The translations under genes were made by a program, and so were the position numbers. From Planctomycetota bacterium (GTDB lineage Bacteria > Planctomycetota > Phycisphaerae > WQYP01), in contig JAJZNY010000046.1 of assembly GCA_021852245.1 (NCBI GenBank), positions 1 through 7,077 of the forward strand: a DNA stretch of 7,077 bases, written 5' to 3'. Every line of letters begins with the position of its first letter. The stretch's first letter is position 1. The notes under the pieces are model-generated. The model saw only the letters and a program-made list of their open reading frames with translations. It searched no databases and was not told where the DNA came from. This document shows positions 1-5,835 of this stretch, in pieces.

Positions 1-7
1 TTCTTCT

Positions 8-838
8 TCAACGAGTATCGCGATAATTGAAAAATATTATCGCATCGTTATCACCCACCTTGAATGCGTTGCCGATGACCGACGGGGTGACAAATTCATC
101 TCCATGCCGGGAGGGCTCGGTGGGATGGGCGTAATAGTGCTCCATCGCCTCACGGGCGGTGGGATAACCGTCCCCTTTGCCGGCCGTGAGCAGATCGTAA
201 GCCTTCTGCACGCGGTCCCATCGATTATCGCGATCCATGGCATAGTACCGGCCAACGATGCTGGCGATACGCCCCATCCCGATTTCCGCCATTTTCTTCT
301 CCAGTTCCGCCAGATAGCGGACACCGCCCTGTGGCGAGGTGTCGCGCCCATCGGTGATGGCGTGGACGGCGACGCGATCGGATGGAAATTTGAGCCGCGC
401 GGCGAGTTCCAATATCGCATAGGCGTGCTCCTGATCACTGTGAACCCGGCCATCCGAACACAAACCGAGCATGTGCACGCGGGAACCGTGCTTTTGGGCG
501 TGCTCGAACGCACCAAGGAGCGTTTTATTTTCAAAGAAACTTCCATCGCGTATCCGGCGCGTTATACGCATCGTCTCCTGATCCACTATGCGCCCGGCGC
601 CGATATTCTGATGGCCCACCTCACTGTTTCCCATAACACCCGCCGGCAGGCCGACCCACTCACCTGAAGTATGGATCAGCACATGCGGGTACTCTGCCAT
701 CAGGGCATCATCCACAGGATGGCGGGCCAGATGAACCGCGTTGTAAGAATTCATCTCCGGATGCGGGTTGCTACCCCATCCGTCGCGGACGATCAACATC
801 ACCGGTCGTCGCAATTTGTTCTTATCTACATTTGCCAT
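8..838 (-). CDS. gpmI: 2,3-bisphosphoglycerate-independent phosphoglycerate mutase, N-terminal half (truncated)
   Basis: Cytoplasmic glycolytic and gluconeogenic enzyme that interconverts 3- and 2-phosphoglycerate through a phosphoserine intermediate, using two metal ions (known for the family). Visible motifs: the metal-binding Asp in RDGWG (residues 18-22), the nucleophile Ser72 in GNSEVGH (70-76), His133 in SDGRVHS, the substrate-binding HAITDGRDTSP (159-169) and GRYYAMDRDNRWDR (196-209). The frame ends at residue 276 in FFNYRDTR followed by TGA. The family is usually about 510-550 residues, so the second half, with the remaining metal ligands of the phosphatase domain, is missing. The R..R spacing of the family's NFRPDR motif is kept, then the frame stops at bases 8-10. 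This is either a real truncation or a damaged contig end (see findings). The ATG at 836-838 has GTGGAG about 10 bases upstream. Family assignment is sure; intactness is not. Confidence 0.95.
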   Translation of the reverse strand: MANVDKNKLRRPVMLIVRDGWGSNPHPEMNSYNAVHLARHPVDDALMAEYPHVLIHTSGEWVGLPAGVMGNSEVGHQNIGAGRIVDQETMRITRRIRDGSFFENKTLLGAFEHAQKHGSRVHMLGLCSDGRVHSDQEHAYAILELAARLKFPSDRVAVHAITDGRDTSPQGGVRYLAELEKKMAEIGMGRIASIVGRYYAMDRDNRWDRVQKAYDLLTAGKGDGYPTAREAMEHYYAHPTEPSRHGDEFVTPSVIGNAFKVGDNDAIIFFNYRDTR

Positions 839-890
839 GGGTCGTCATGCTCCACTGAAACAGTCTTTGGGTATCACCTATTGGCCCAAT

Positions 891-910
891 CCGGCCGCCA
901 TCGGCCGCCA
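891..910 (+). repeat. Tandem decamer, two copies
   Basis: CCGGCCGCCA is followed at once by TCGGCCGCCA, nine of ten bases identical. It lies in the spacer between two divergent genes, so a protein-binding role is possible. It may equally be chance in GC-rich DNA. Confidence 0.5.
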
Positions 911-935
911 GGCGTGATGGCACCGATCATTGCCA

Positions 936-952
936 ACCGCCGCCGTGGCGGT
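936..952 (+). other. Short hairpin upstream of the 965 start
   Basis: ACCGCC (936-941) pairs perfectly with GGCGGT (947-952) across the five-base loop GCCGT. It ends 12 bases before the ATG at 965. No U-run follows, so it is not a terminator. If transcribed it would sit where a ribosome binding site would be expected. Confidence 0.4.
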
Positions 953-964
953 AGGCTAACCGGT

Positions 965-2488
965 ATGAAAAGCTCAACCGGCCCGAACTCTGTTATACCC
1001 GTTTGGTACGCCATTGCCACACTTTTTCTGTCGGCCATATTCACAATTTCCTCGGCCCGCGCTGCAACGGTGATTCGCGCTGCGGTGATTCCGCGGCATC
1101 CGCAGATAAACTCATGGGCCGCGCTGATTATGCATGGGCTTCCGGTAGCACCGCATCCCTACCGACTCCAAATTCGCAGCCGCGGTGGAGGCCCCATCAG
1201 CGAAGTGACCGTGGGCATTCAGCGCCCCATTCTGATACCCCTTGCATTTATCACCGCACCCATCCACCGGTATGTTAGGCTTCAATATCGTCTGCTCCGC
1301 CAAGGAAGCGCATCTAAACCCTGGAAGTCACTGCGGGTAACGCTTCATCGACGCCTGCCAGGCTCAACGGCAGAAACCTTTCTCATGGTGACATCACACC
1401 GGAAGTCGCACCTCTATCGTTCGGGCGATCGTTATTTTCTGCCCATTGGTGTTGGCGCTCTGATGCATACCTCTCCGACCGCCGTCGCCGCATTCAGCGG
1501 CTGCGTGCTCTCCGGCCAATTGACAAACCAAAACGATCGAAGGTTGATCGCCCATGTGCTGCCGACCGGCATCCCGATCTTTCGGTCTGGTGTGTCCGCC
1601 CCGCCGCCGATTGATGGAATCGCATGGAAAACAGTCACACTGCCGACGAATAAACACGCTTCAGGCTGGGAACTTGCGATCCCCACACCCCCGTCCATCA
1701 GGCCGATCGTCTCCCCCCTCCGTCGGCTGCGCCTCCCACCGCCAACCTTGCCGGCGCTCTGGCCCGTCGTCGTAGTTGTCTGCGGTTCGCTCTCCGTGGT
1801 CATTATGATTTTGGTGTGGAGTGCCGCCGGGCGGTACCACGCCGTCATCCGCGTCTCGGCGATGTTGACTGCCGGGCTGCTTACCGGGATCGCGGGGGCG
1901 ATCTGGATCAGCCGTACTCCTCCGCTGGATACCATTGAATATCACTGGCGGCAGTCGGCCGGTGGACATTCCGGCTATCTGGTGTGCTGGCGTATCTATC
2001 GGGTGCTAGCCCGCGAACGCGTTCGTGTGAAGGATGATTCGGCATTGCCGGTGGCGTGGAGTGAGCAAAGCTGGAGGCACCTCCGCGCGGTCGTGCGATT
2101 TTCAACATCCGGGTCGGTGCCGAACCGCATCGAGGTCATTCTGCCCAAAGGAGCGGCGGTGGTGATTCGCAGTGAACATTTCTATTCTCATCAGGATAAA
2201 GCGATCACCCCGCGCGATTGGTATTATTTCATCCATGGACAACTGGAGCGCAGTGGGCACTCCATCGGCCTTGATGGGTGGATGGCACGGCAGCTGAAGA
2301 CAACGGCGGCATCCATCCAGGCCTGGCTTCTCTTCGGCCGACAGGGTTATTTACATTGGCGTTTGACGACCTATCCCCATTTTGAGGTCGAGGCACTTCC
2401 CGGCGGTTTACCCCATCGGTTATCGAATGCAAGTGGCGATCAGTCAGGTCTTGTTGGCGGCGGCGAAGCGGGAGTGCGCGGCCGATAA
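965..2488 (+). CDS. Membrane-anchored extracytoplasmic protein of unknown function
   Basis: A 507-residue protein that I do not recognise. Residues 1-33 are a signal sequence: a short polar start, a hydrophobic core at about 10-28, and a possible cleavage site after SARA. Residues 34-260 are rich in Arg, Pro and alternating hydrophobic residues, which suggests a beta-rich domain outside the membrane. Two membrane helices follow (about 265-286 and 295-315), then a soluble tail of about 190 residues with many Trp, Tyr and His, ending in a Gly-rich stretch. If the signal is cleaved, both large domains lie on the same side of the membrane. The frame stays open upstream to 671, but that part is antisense to gpmI, so the ATG at 965, directly before the signal sequence, is preferred. 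No clear Shine-Dalgarno is present; GGCGG at 947-951 is too far away. Its 3' end overlaps the permease gene tail to tail. Confidence 0.75.
   Translation: MKSSTGPNSVIPVWYAIATLFLSAIFTISSARAATVIRAAVIPRHPQINSWAALIMHGLPVAPHPYRLQIRSRGGGPISEVTVGIQRPILIPLAFITAPIHRYVRLQYRLLRQGSASKPWKSLRVTLHRRLPGSTAETFLMVTSHRKSHLYRSGDRYFLPIGVGALMHTSPTAVAAFSGCVLSGQLTNQNDRRLIAHVLPTGIPIFRSGVSAPPPIDGIAWKTVTLPTNKHASGWELAIPTPPSIRPIVSPLRRLRLPPPTLPALWPVVVVVCGSLSVVIMILVWSAAGRYHAVIRVSAMLTAGLLTGIAGAIWISRTPPLDTIEYHWRQSAGGHSGYLVCWRIYRVLARERVRVKDDSALPVAWSEQSWRHLRAVVRFSTSGSVPNRIEVILPKGAAVVIRSEHFYSHQDKAITPRDWYYFIHGQLERSGHSIGLDGWMARQLKTTAASIQAWLLFGRQGYLHWRLTTYPHFEVEALPGGLPHRLSNASGDQSGLVGGGEAGVRGR
2440..2488. other. Tail-to-tail overlap of two coding regions
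   Basis: The rightward gene stops with TAA at 2486-2488 and the leftward permease gene with TGA at 2440-2442, so 49 bases code on both strands. There is no spacer and no visible terminator hairpin, so transcripts probably run into each other. In both proteins the shared part is a low-complexity tail (Gly-rich in one, Pro-rich in the other), which fits relaxed constraint. Confidence 0.75.
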
Positions 2489-3402
2489 ATGGCCAGAAAC
2501 ATTCCCGTAAGAAGAATCGCTGAGCCGACGAGAAACCAGATTCCCGGCAGTCGCTCTTTTATCATGGCTTCCCACACCAGCGTCAGAGGCAAGGCAGCAT
2601 TACCGAAGGTAGCCACGCGTGACGGAGGCTGGCGGGCGTTGCACCAGTTGTAAAGAAAAAATACGCCGACGGCCACAAAAAAAATGAGATATCCCAGCCC
2701 CAACCACGATTCGAGCGTGATATGCGAAAGGTTCACCTGCTGCGACTTGATCAGCAGCAGCGGAATACTGACCAGCGCCCCGCATAGAAATATCCAGAAT
2801 TGTGCGGCGAGGCTGCCGTAATATTGATTGAGCCTGCGAGAAAAAACCAGATAGCCGGACCACGTGGCCGCTGCCCCGAGCAGAAGCAGATCGCCGGTTA
2901 AAAATGACTTTCGAAGAAAGAGTCCGGAATCCAGCAGAATAACAATCACACCGACCACAGCGAGTACCGCGCCCGTAATCGCCCGCCAACTCCAGCGTTC
3001 GATACGGATCAGGCATGAGAGGACGGTAACAATTACGGGCGTGGTGCTGTAAAGCATCGCCGCGTGCGAAGGGTTGGCCATGGCAACCCCGCCCCAGAAG
3101 AACGCCTGATTCACCGGCACGCATACAATTCCGAGGATCACGATAAGAGGCCAATCGGCTTTTACTGGCAGAAGAAACTTTCTGCTCGCCAGTAAAACCA
3201 GCCCGATCGTCAGCGCGGCGAGCAGAAATCGCATCACACCCCCGATGATGGGCGGAATGCTGGCCACAGCGCACCCCACAGCAATTGGAGTCCAAGAAGC
3301 CAAAAACGTCATCAGCAGGAGGGCGGAAAGGTCCAAGCCCGCCAAACGCTGTTGCCCACGCAAATCCTGCCTGATTGCCGATGATTCGACTACATCCGAC
3401 AT
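2440..3402 (-). CDS. EamA/DMT-superfamily permease
   Basis: Inner-membrane transporter of the drug/metabolite transporter superfamily. Members usually export or import small metabolites such as amino acids, sugars or nucleotide precursors; the substrate cannot be read from the sequence. The 320 residues show the family's ten hydrophobic helices (about 26-46, 52-72, 84-104, 112-132, 139-157, 169-189, 199-218, 232-251, 261-281, 287-305), arranged as two EamA repeats. Diagnostic features include the stretch NQAFFWGGVAMANPSHAAML near the third and fourth helices, typical of EamA repeat one, and a short Pro-rich cytoplasmic tail. The ATG at 3400-3402 is chosen because GAGGTGG lies about 9 bases upstream; a TTG eight codons further upstream would place that site inside the gene. 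Length is normal for the family. The gene stands alone on its strand and its last 49 bases overlap the convergent neighbour. Confidence 0.92.
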   Translation of the reverse strand: MSDVVESSAIRQDLRGQQRLAGLDLSALLLMTFLASWTPIAVGCAVASIPPIIGGVMRFLLAALTIGLVLLASRKFLLPVKADWPLIVILGIVCVPVNQAFFWGGVAMANPSHAAMLYSTTPVIVTVLSCLIRIERWSWRAITGAVLAVVGVIVILLDSGLFLRKSFLTGDLLLLGAAATWSGYLVFSRRLNQYYGSLAAQFWIFLCGALVSIPLLLIKSQQVNLSHITLESWLGLGYLIFFVAVGVFFLYNWCNARQPPSRVATFGNAALPLTLVWEAMIKERLPGIWFLVGSAILLTGMFLAIYRPRTPASPPPTRPD

Positions 3403-3439
3403 GGATATTACCCACCTCAATACCAAAACCTGTTAACCG

Positions 3440-3637
3440 ATGAAATTCTACTTGAAAACTCGTCCGCCGGGGTTTGGCAAATATACTTTACAGGCCGACC
3501 GGCGGCGCGGCTGGGATGCGGACGGTTGGTGGTTGTCATCCGTACCGCCGTACGCCATACCTATAGGAGAAACAGGTATCGATTGCCCACCTAAGCCGGT
3601 TCGCACCATCGTAACTCAGCTAAGTGGAGGCGATTAA
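3440..3637 (+). CDS. Possible small protein upstream of the secreted protein (doubtful)
   Basis: A 65-codon ORF with no family I recognise. The product would be basic at the start, with GWDADGWW in the middle and a Pro-rich end; it shows no membrane segment or signal sequence. For it: its TAA (3635-3637) is one base before the ATG at 3639, the arrangement expected for translational coupling, and it fills most of the spacer. Against it: no Shine-Dalgarno precedes its ATG, its start lies only 37 bases from the divergent permease start, and it uses codons such as ATA, CTA, TTA and AGT more than its neighbours appear to. It may be an accidental ORF in a 5' leader. Confidence 0.25.
   Translation: MKFYLKTRPPGFGKYTLQADRRRGWDADGWWLSSVPPYAIPIGETGIDCPPKPVRTIVTQLSGGD
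3625..3629 (+). promoter_or_regulatory. Ribosome binding site deciding the 3639 start
   Basis: GGAGG here ends about 9 bases before the ATG at 3639, the clearest Shine-Dalgarno in the window. It overlaps an in-frame GTG at 3624, which could otherwise be taken as the start, so it decides in favour of the ATG. Confidence 0.8.
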
Positions 3638-3638
3638 G

Positions 3639-4739
3639 ATGAATCGGAAACACCGGATTATCCATAGGTCTCGGAAACGCCCATATTCGTCGGCAGGTCG
3701 CCCGGCGATCTGCACGGCGACTCTGCTGGTAGCATCTTTTGCGCTCACCGCTACCACCCCGGCACACGCGACCGAACCTTTGTGCAACCGCATAGCGGCG
3801 ATGATTCATTTTCGCCGTGGGAAAATGGATTACCTGCCCGCGTACGCAAAGGTGGTCGCTTTGTTTCGCCGCCGACCGGGGATATGGTGGTTTCCAATGG
3901 GGAAGATCCTTTGGCATCATCCTAAAAGAATCAGTGCCCTGGTCTATGCCATTGATCATGCATCGCACGTGGCGGCTTTGAGGAATCAATTTCTGAAGAA
4001 TGCAAGCCTGCGCACCGGGTTCTGGCTGCCGGCGACGCATCATTGGAATTACGGCAGTGCCAGCTTGGCGATTGGGATCAGCGGCTATCTGAACCTTAGA
4101 AGCGGCGAATTCTATCTGGCAGGACATAAACGTCGAGGCGCCCGCTACAGTCTTGCGGCGATGCTTCTTTCGGCTCAGGCGGCGCCGGCGATCGGACGTG
4201 TCGCCCTGTATCTCGTGGATATGCAATTATTAAACAATCCTGTCGTCATGCACAAGGTGGTCAAGCTGCCCCCATATTCCGGAGTTCCCTCGACAATCAA
4301 GGGATGCTACGAGTACGGCGCGGTCTCCCTGGCGTTTTATATTAACCGGGCGCCGTGGCGGGCGAAGTTCCTCAAGCTGTATCACACGCACCAACAGGAT
4401 CGCTTACGCGCCATGGCTTTTTACCAACCGCTGGATAAACTCTGCCACCGGGCTGCTACGGACCACGGACGGCTTACGGTGAGGCAGAAATCGCGGATGC
4501 GGGCGCTGATTGAAAAGGGACTGCACAGCGCCATCGACGTCCGTGAGGTATTTGGAGTTATCAGCAACGCACAATTTCTGCAGCAGCGGGCGGCACAGCA
4601 ACATCAGCCGTGGATCGCGAGCGCAATTCGCGGTGATCTGGCCCTCGGCCTCGCCGCCGTACTGAAGGAAAAGCGATTCTCGCCCATCGAAAAGCATGCC
4701 ATTGGCAAATTACTCTTTGAACTGGCGCACGAGTCTTGA
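3639..4739 (+). CDS. Secreted basic protein of unknown function
   Basis: A 366-residue protein of no family I recognise. It has a long, strongly basic n-region (residues 1-23, many Arg and Lys), a hydrophobic core (about 24-40) and a likely signal peptidase I site after AHA at residue 44, so it should be exported. No twin-arginine motif is visible. The mature part looks mostly helical, with many Ala, Leu, His and Arg, several Trp and Tyr, and a few Cys. There are no clear repeats, no obvious catalytic motif and no second membrane helix. The start is fixed by GGAGG upstream; an in-frame GTG five codons earlier is rejected. The family 2 glycosyltransferase gene begins 43 bases after its stop on the same strand, so they may share a transcript. 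A link to polysaccharide assembly or display is only inferred from that neighbour. Confidence 0.75.
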   Translation: MNRKHRIIHRSRKRPYSSAGRPAICTATLLVASFALTATTPAHATEPLCNRIAAMIHFRRGKMDYLPAYAKVVALFRRRPGIWWFPMGKILWHHPKRISALVYAIDHASHVAALRNQFLKNASLRTGFWLPATHHWNYGSASLAIGISGYLNLRSGEFYLAGHKRRGARYSLAAMLLSAQAAPAIGRVALYLVDMQLLNNPVVMHKVVKLPPYSGVPSTIKGCYEYGAVSLAFYINRAPWRAKFLKLYHTHQQDRLRAMAFYQPLDKLCHRAATDHGRLTVRQKSRMRALIEKGLHSAIDVREVFGVISNAQFLQQRAAQQHQPWIASAIRGDLALGLAAVLKEKRFSPIEKHAIGKLLFELAHES

Positions 4740-4770
4740 ACCCGGACGATACGGCTGAAAGCTGATCGGT

Positions 4771-4776
4771 TAAAAT
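4771..4776 (+). promoter_or_regulatory. Possible -10 box just before the GT2 start
   Basis: TAAAAT is followed by six bases (TCGAGT) and then the ATG at 4783. A transcript from this -10 would begin at or next to the start codon and would have no leader. No Shine-Dalgarno is visible for this gene, which fits. No convincing -35 is seen 17 bases upstream, so the call is tentative. Confidence 0.3.
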
Positions 4777-4782
4777 TCGAGT

Positions 4783-5769
4783 ATGACGCAGCCGCCGAGT
4801 CCGGAGATCACCGTTCTGATGCCCGCATACAACGCGCAGCAATACCTGCGGCCGGCGGTGGAATCCATCCTGAATCAGACCTTTTCCGATTTCGAATTTC
4901 TTATCATTGACGACGGTTCAACTGATGACACCGCCCGGATCATTGCGAGTTATGCCGATCCGCGGATACGGTTCTATCAGCAGGCCAATGAGGGACTTTC
5001 GCGCACGCTGAACCGAGGCATCAGTCTGGCACACGGAACATATATCGCACGGCAGGATGCTGACGATGTGTCGATGCCGCAGCGGTTTACCGCCCAGATT
5101 GAATTTATGAAGCGCCATGCGGATATTGCCATGGTCGGCACTGCGGCGGAGATATGGGTGGAGGACCGGCCCGGCGGACGCTACCACCACCATCCATGCG
5201 ACCCGGCACAACTGGCGTTTGCGATGCTCTTTGACAATTATTTTGTACACAGTTCCGTCATGATTCGCCGGGCGGTGCTGGACGATATTGGCGGCTATTC
5301 GGCTGAAAAATCTCGCCAACCCGAGGATTTTGAATTATGGTCGCGGATATCACGAAAATACCCGGTTGCCAATCTTCCCGAAGTGCTGCAAATCTACCGC
5401 GAGCGAGGCGGGAGCATCTGCCGCACCGACAATTTTCAGGCCAGCTGCACCCGCATCGCCGCCGAAAATATCGCACTCGCACTGGGTCTTCAGGAACCGG
5501 CGCCCATTCATCTGACGCTGGCAAGCTACATGCGAGGTCAGCGACCACAGGATCGAGCCATTCCGCTCAATGAGCTTAAAACACTTCTGACCGAAGCTGC
5601 CCATGCCATTTCCCGGCGCTTTGCTCCATCCGCGACTGAGGTCGGCACGGCGCTGGCACAGCGGATGGAGATACTGGAGCACCAATACAGGCGTTTTCAT
5701 CCGAGCTATCGACTCGCGGCGTTTCTACGTCGTCGGATCAGCGGCGCCGTGGGATGGCTTGGCAGGTGA
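4783..5769 (+). CDS. Family 2 glycosyltransferase (GT-A fold), copy A
   Basis: Cytoplasmic or membrane-associated transferase that moves a sugar from a nucleotide-sugar donor onto a growing glycan; donor and acceptor are unknown. The 328 residues begin with the family's VLMPAYNA (11-18), then IIDDGSTDDTA (41-51, nucleotide binding), the metal-binding DADD (92-95), and PEDFELWSR (180-188), the ED region with the expected catalytic base. There is no membrane helix. A C-terminal extension of about 90 residues, basic at its end, follows the catalytic domain. The ATG at 4783 gives the usual short lead into the first strand and matches the start of copy B residue for residue, though no Shine-Dalgarno is visible. 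It lies 43 bases after the secreted-protein gene and faces its paralogue tail to tail. A role in surface polysaccharide or glycoprotein glycan synthesis is inferred from the family and the nearby fucosyltransferase. Confidence 0.93.
   Translation: MTQPPSPEITVLMPAYNAQQYLRPAVESILNQTFSDFEFLIIDDGSTDDTARIIASYADPRIRFYQQANEGLSRTLNRGISLAHGTYIARQDADDVSMPQRFTAQIEFMKRHADIAMVGTAAEIWVEDRPGGRYHHHPCDPAQLAFAMLFDNYFVHSSVMIRRAVLDDIGGYSAEKSRQPEDFELWSRISRKYPVANLPEVLQIYRERGGSICRTDNFQASCTRIAAENIALALGLQEPAPIHLTLASYMRGQRPQDRAIPLNELKTLLTEAAHAISRRFAPSATEVGTALAQRMEILEHQYRRFHPSYRLAAFLRRRISGAVGWLGR
5197..5240 (+). repeat. Inverted repeat arm inside copy A
   Basis: This stretch matches the reverse complement of 6359-6402 at 37 of 44 positions (hand count). 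Both encode the shared segment CDPAQLAF followed by MLF, an acidic residue, N and Y. The similarity reflects the common origin of the two glycosyltransferase genes. Confidence 0.8.
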
Positions 5770-5835
5770 AAGGTTTTGTCATATCTCGCCCAGATGGTTC
5801 GTTGCGGCCGCGGCCCTGATACGATCCACCGCTCA
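5770..5835. other. Spacer between the convergent glycosyltransferase genes
   Basis: Only 66 bases separate the two stops. It contains the perfect palindrome GGCCGCGGCC (5806-5815) but no hairpin with a loop and U-run, so I see no intrinsic terminator for either gene. Confidence 0.6.

Larger units (their letters stand above)
839..964. promoter_or_regulatory. Divergent spacer between gpmI and the 965-2488 gene
   Basis: These bases separate two divergent starts and must hold, or lie next to, both promoters. I could not pick out a convincing -35/-10 pair for gpmI. Visible structure: a tandem decamer (CCGGCCGCCA then TCGGCCGCCA, 891-910), a hairpin (936-952), and TTGGG/CCCAA inverted arms (867-871 and 885-889). 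A TANNNT hexamer, TAGGCT (952-957), lies 7 bases before the ATG at 965. It could be a -10 box for a very short or absent leader, but this is weak evidence. Confidence 0.4.
3403..3638. promoter_or_regulatory. Divergent spacer between the permease and secreted-protein genes
   Basis: A 236-base region between divergent starts, expected to carry both promoters. On the + strand TATACT (3482-3487) resembles a -10 box but has no good -35 partner at normal spacing. On the - strand a TAGAAT hexamer around 3445-3450 is a possible -10 for the permease gene, also without a clear -35. Small inverted arms CGTAC/GTACG (3541-3545 and 3550-3554) and the palindrome CCTATAGG (3560-3567) are present. The only ORF across it is the doubtful one at 3440-3637. 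Confidence 0.4.

Noticed and set aside
104..667. Long + strand ORF of 187 codons
   Set aside because: It is wholly antisense to conserved gpmI motifs, with no recognisable protein features.
671..964. Upstream extension of the 965-2488 frame to an ATG at 671
   Set aside because: Most of it lies antisense to the well-supported gpmI gene, and the signal sequence begins exactly at the ATG at 965.
2600..3415. Long - strand ORF of 271 codons in another frame of the permease
   Set aside because: The permease frame shows ten membrane helices and a ribosome site; this frame has a composition typical of an out-of-frame GC-rich shadow.
3403..3426. TTG-initiated longer form of the permease
   Set aside because: The added codons contain the Shine-Dalgarno for the ATG at 3402, and they add no membrane or family features.
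3624..3638. GTG start at 3624 for the secreted protein
   Set aside because: GGAGG overlaps this codon and is correctly spaced for the ATG at 3639.
5806..5815. Palindrome GGCCGCGGCC as a bidirectional terminator
   Set aside because: It has no loop-forming centre of useful size and no T-run on either side.
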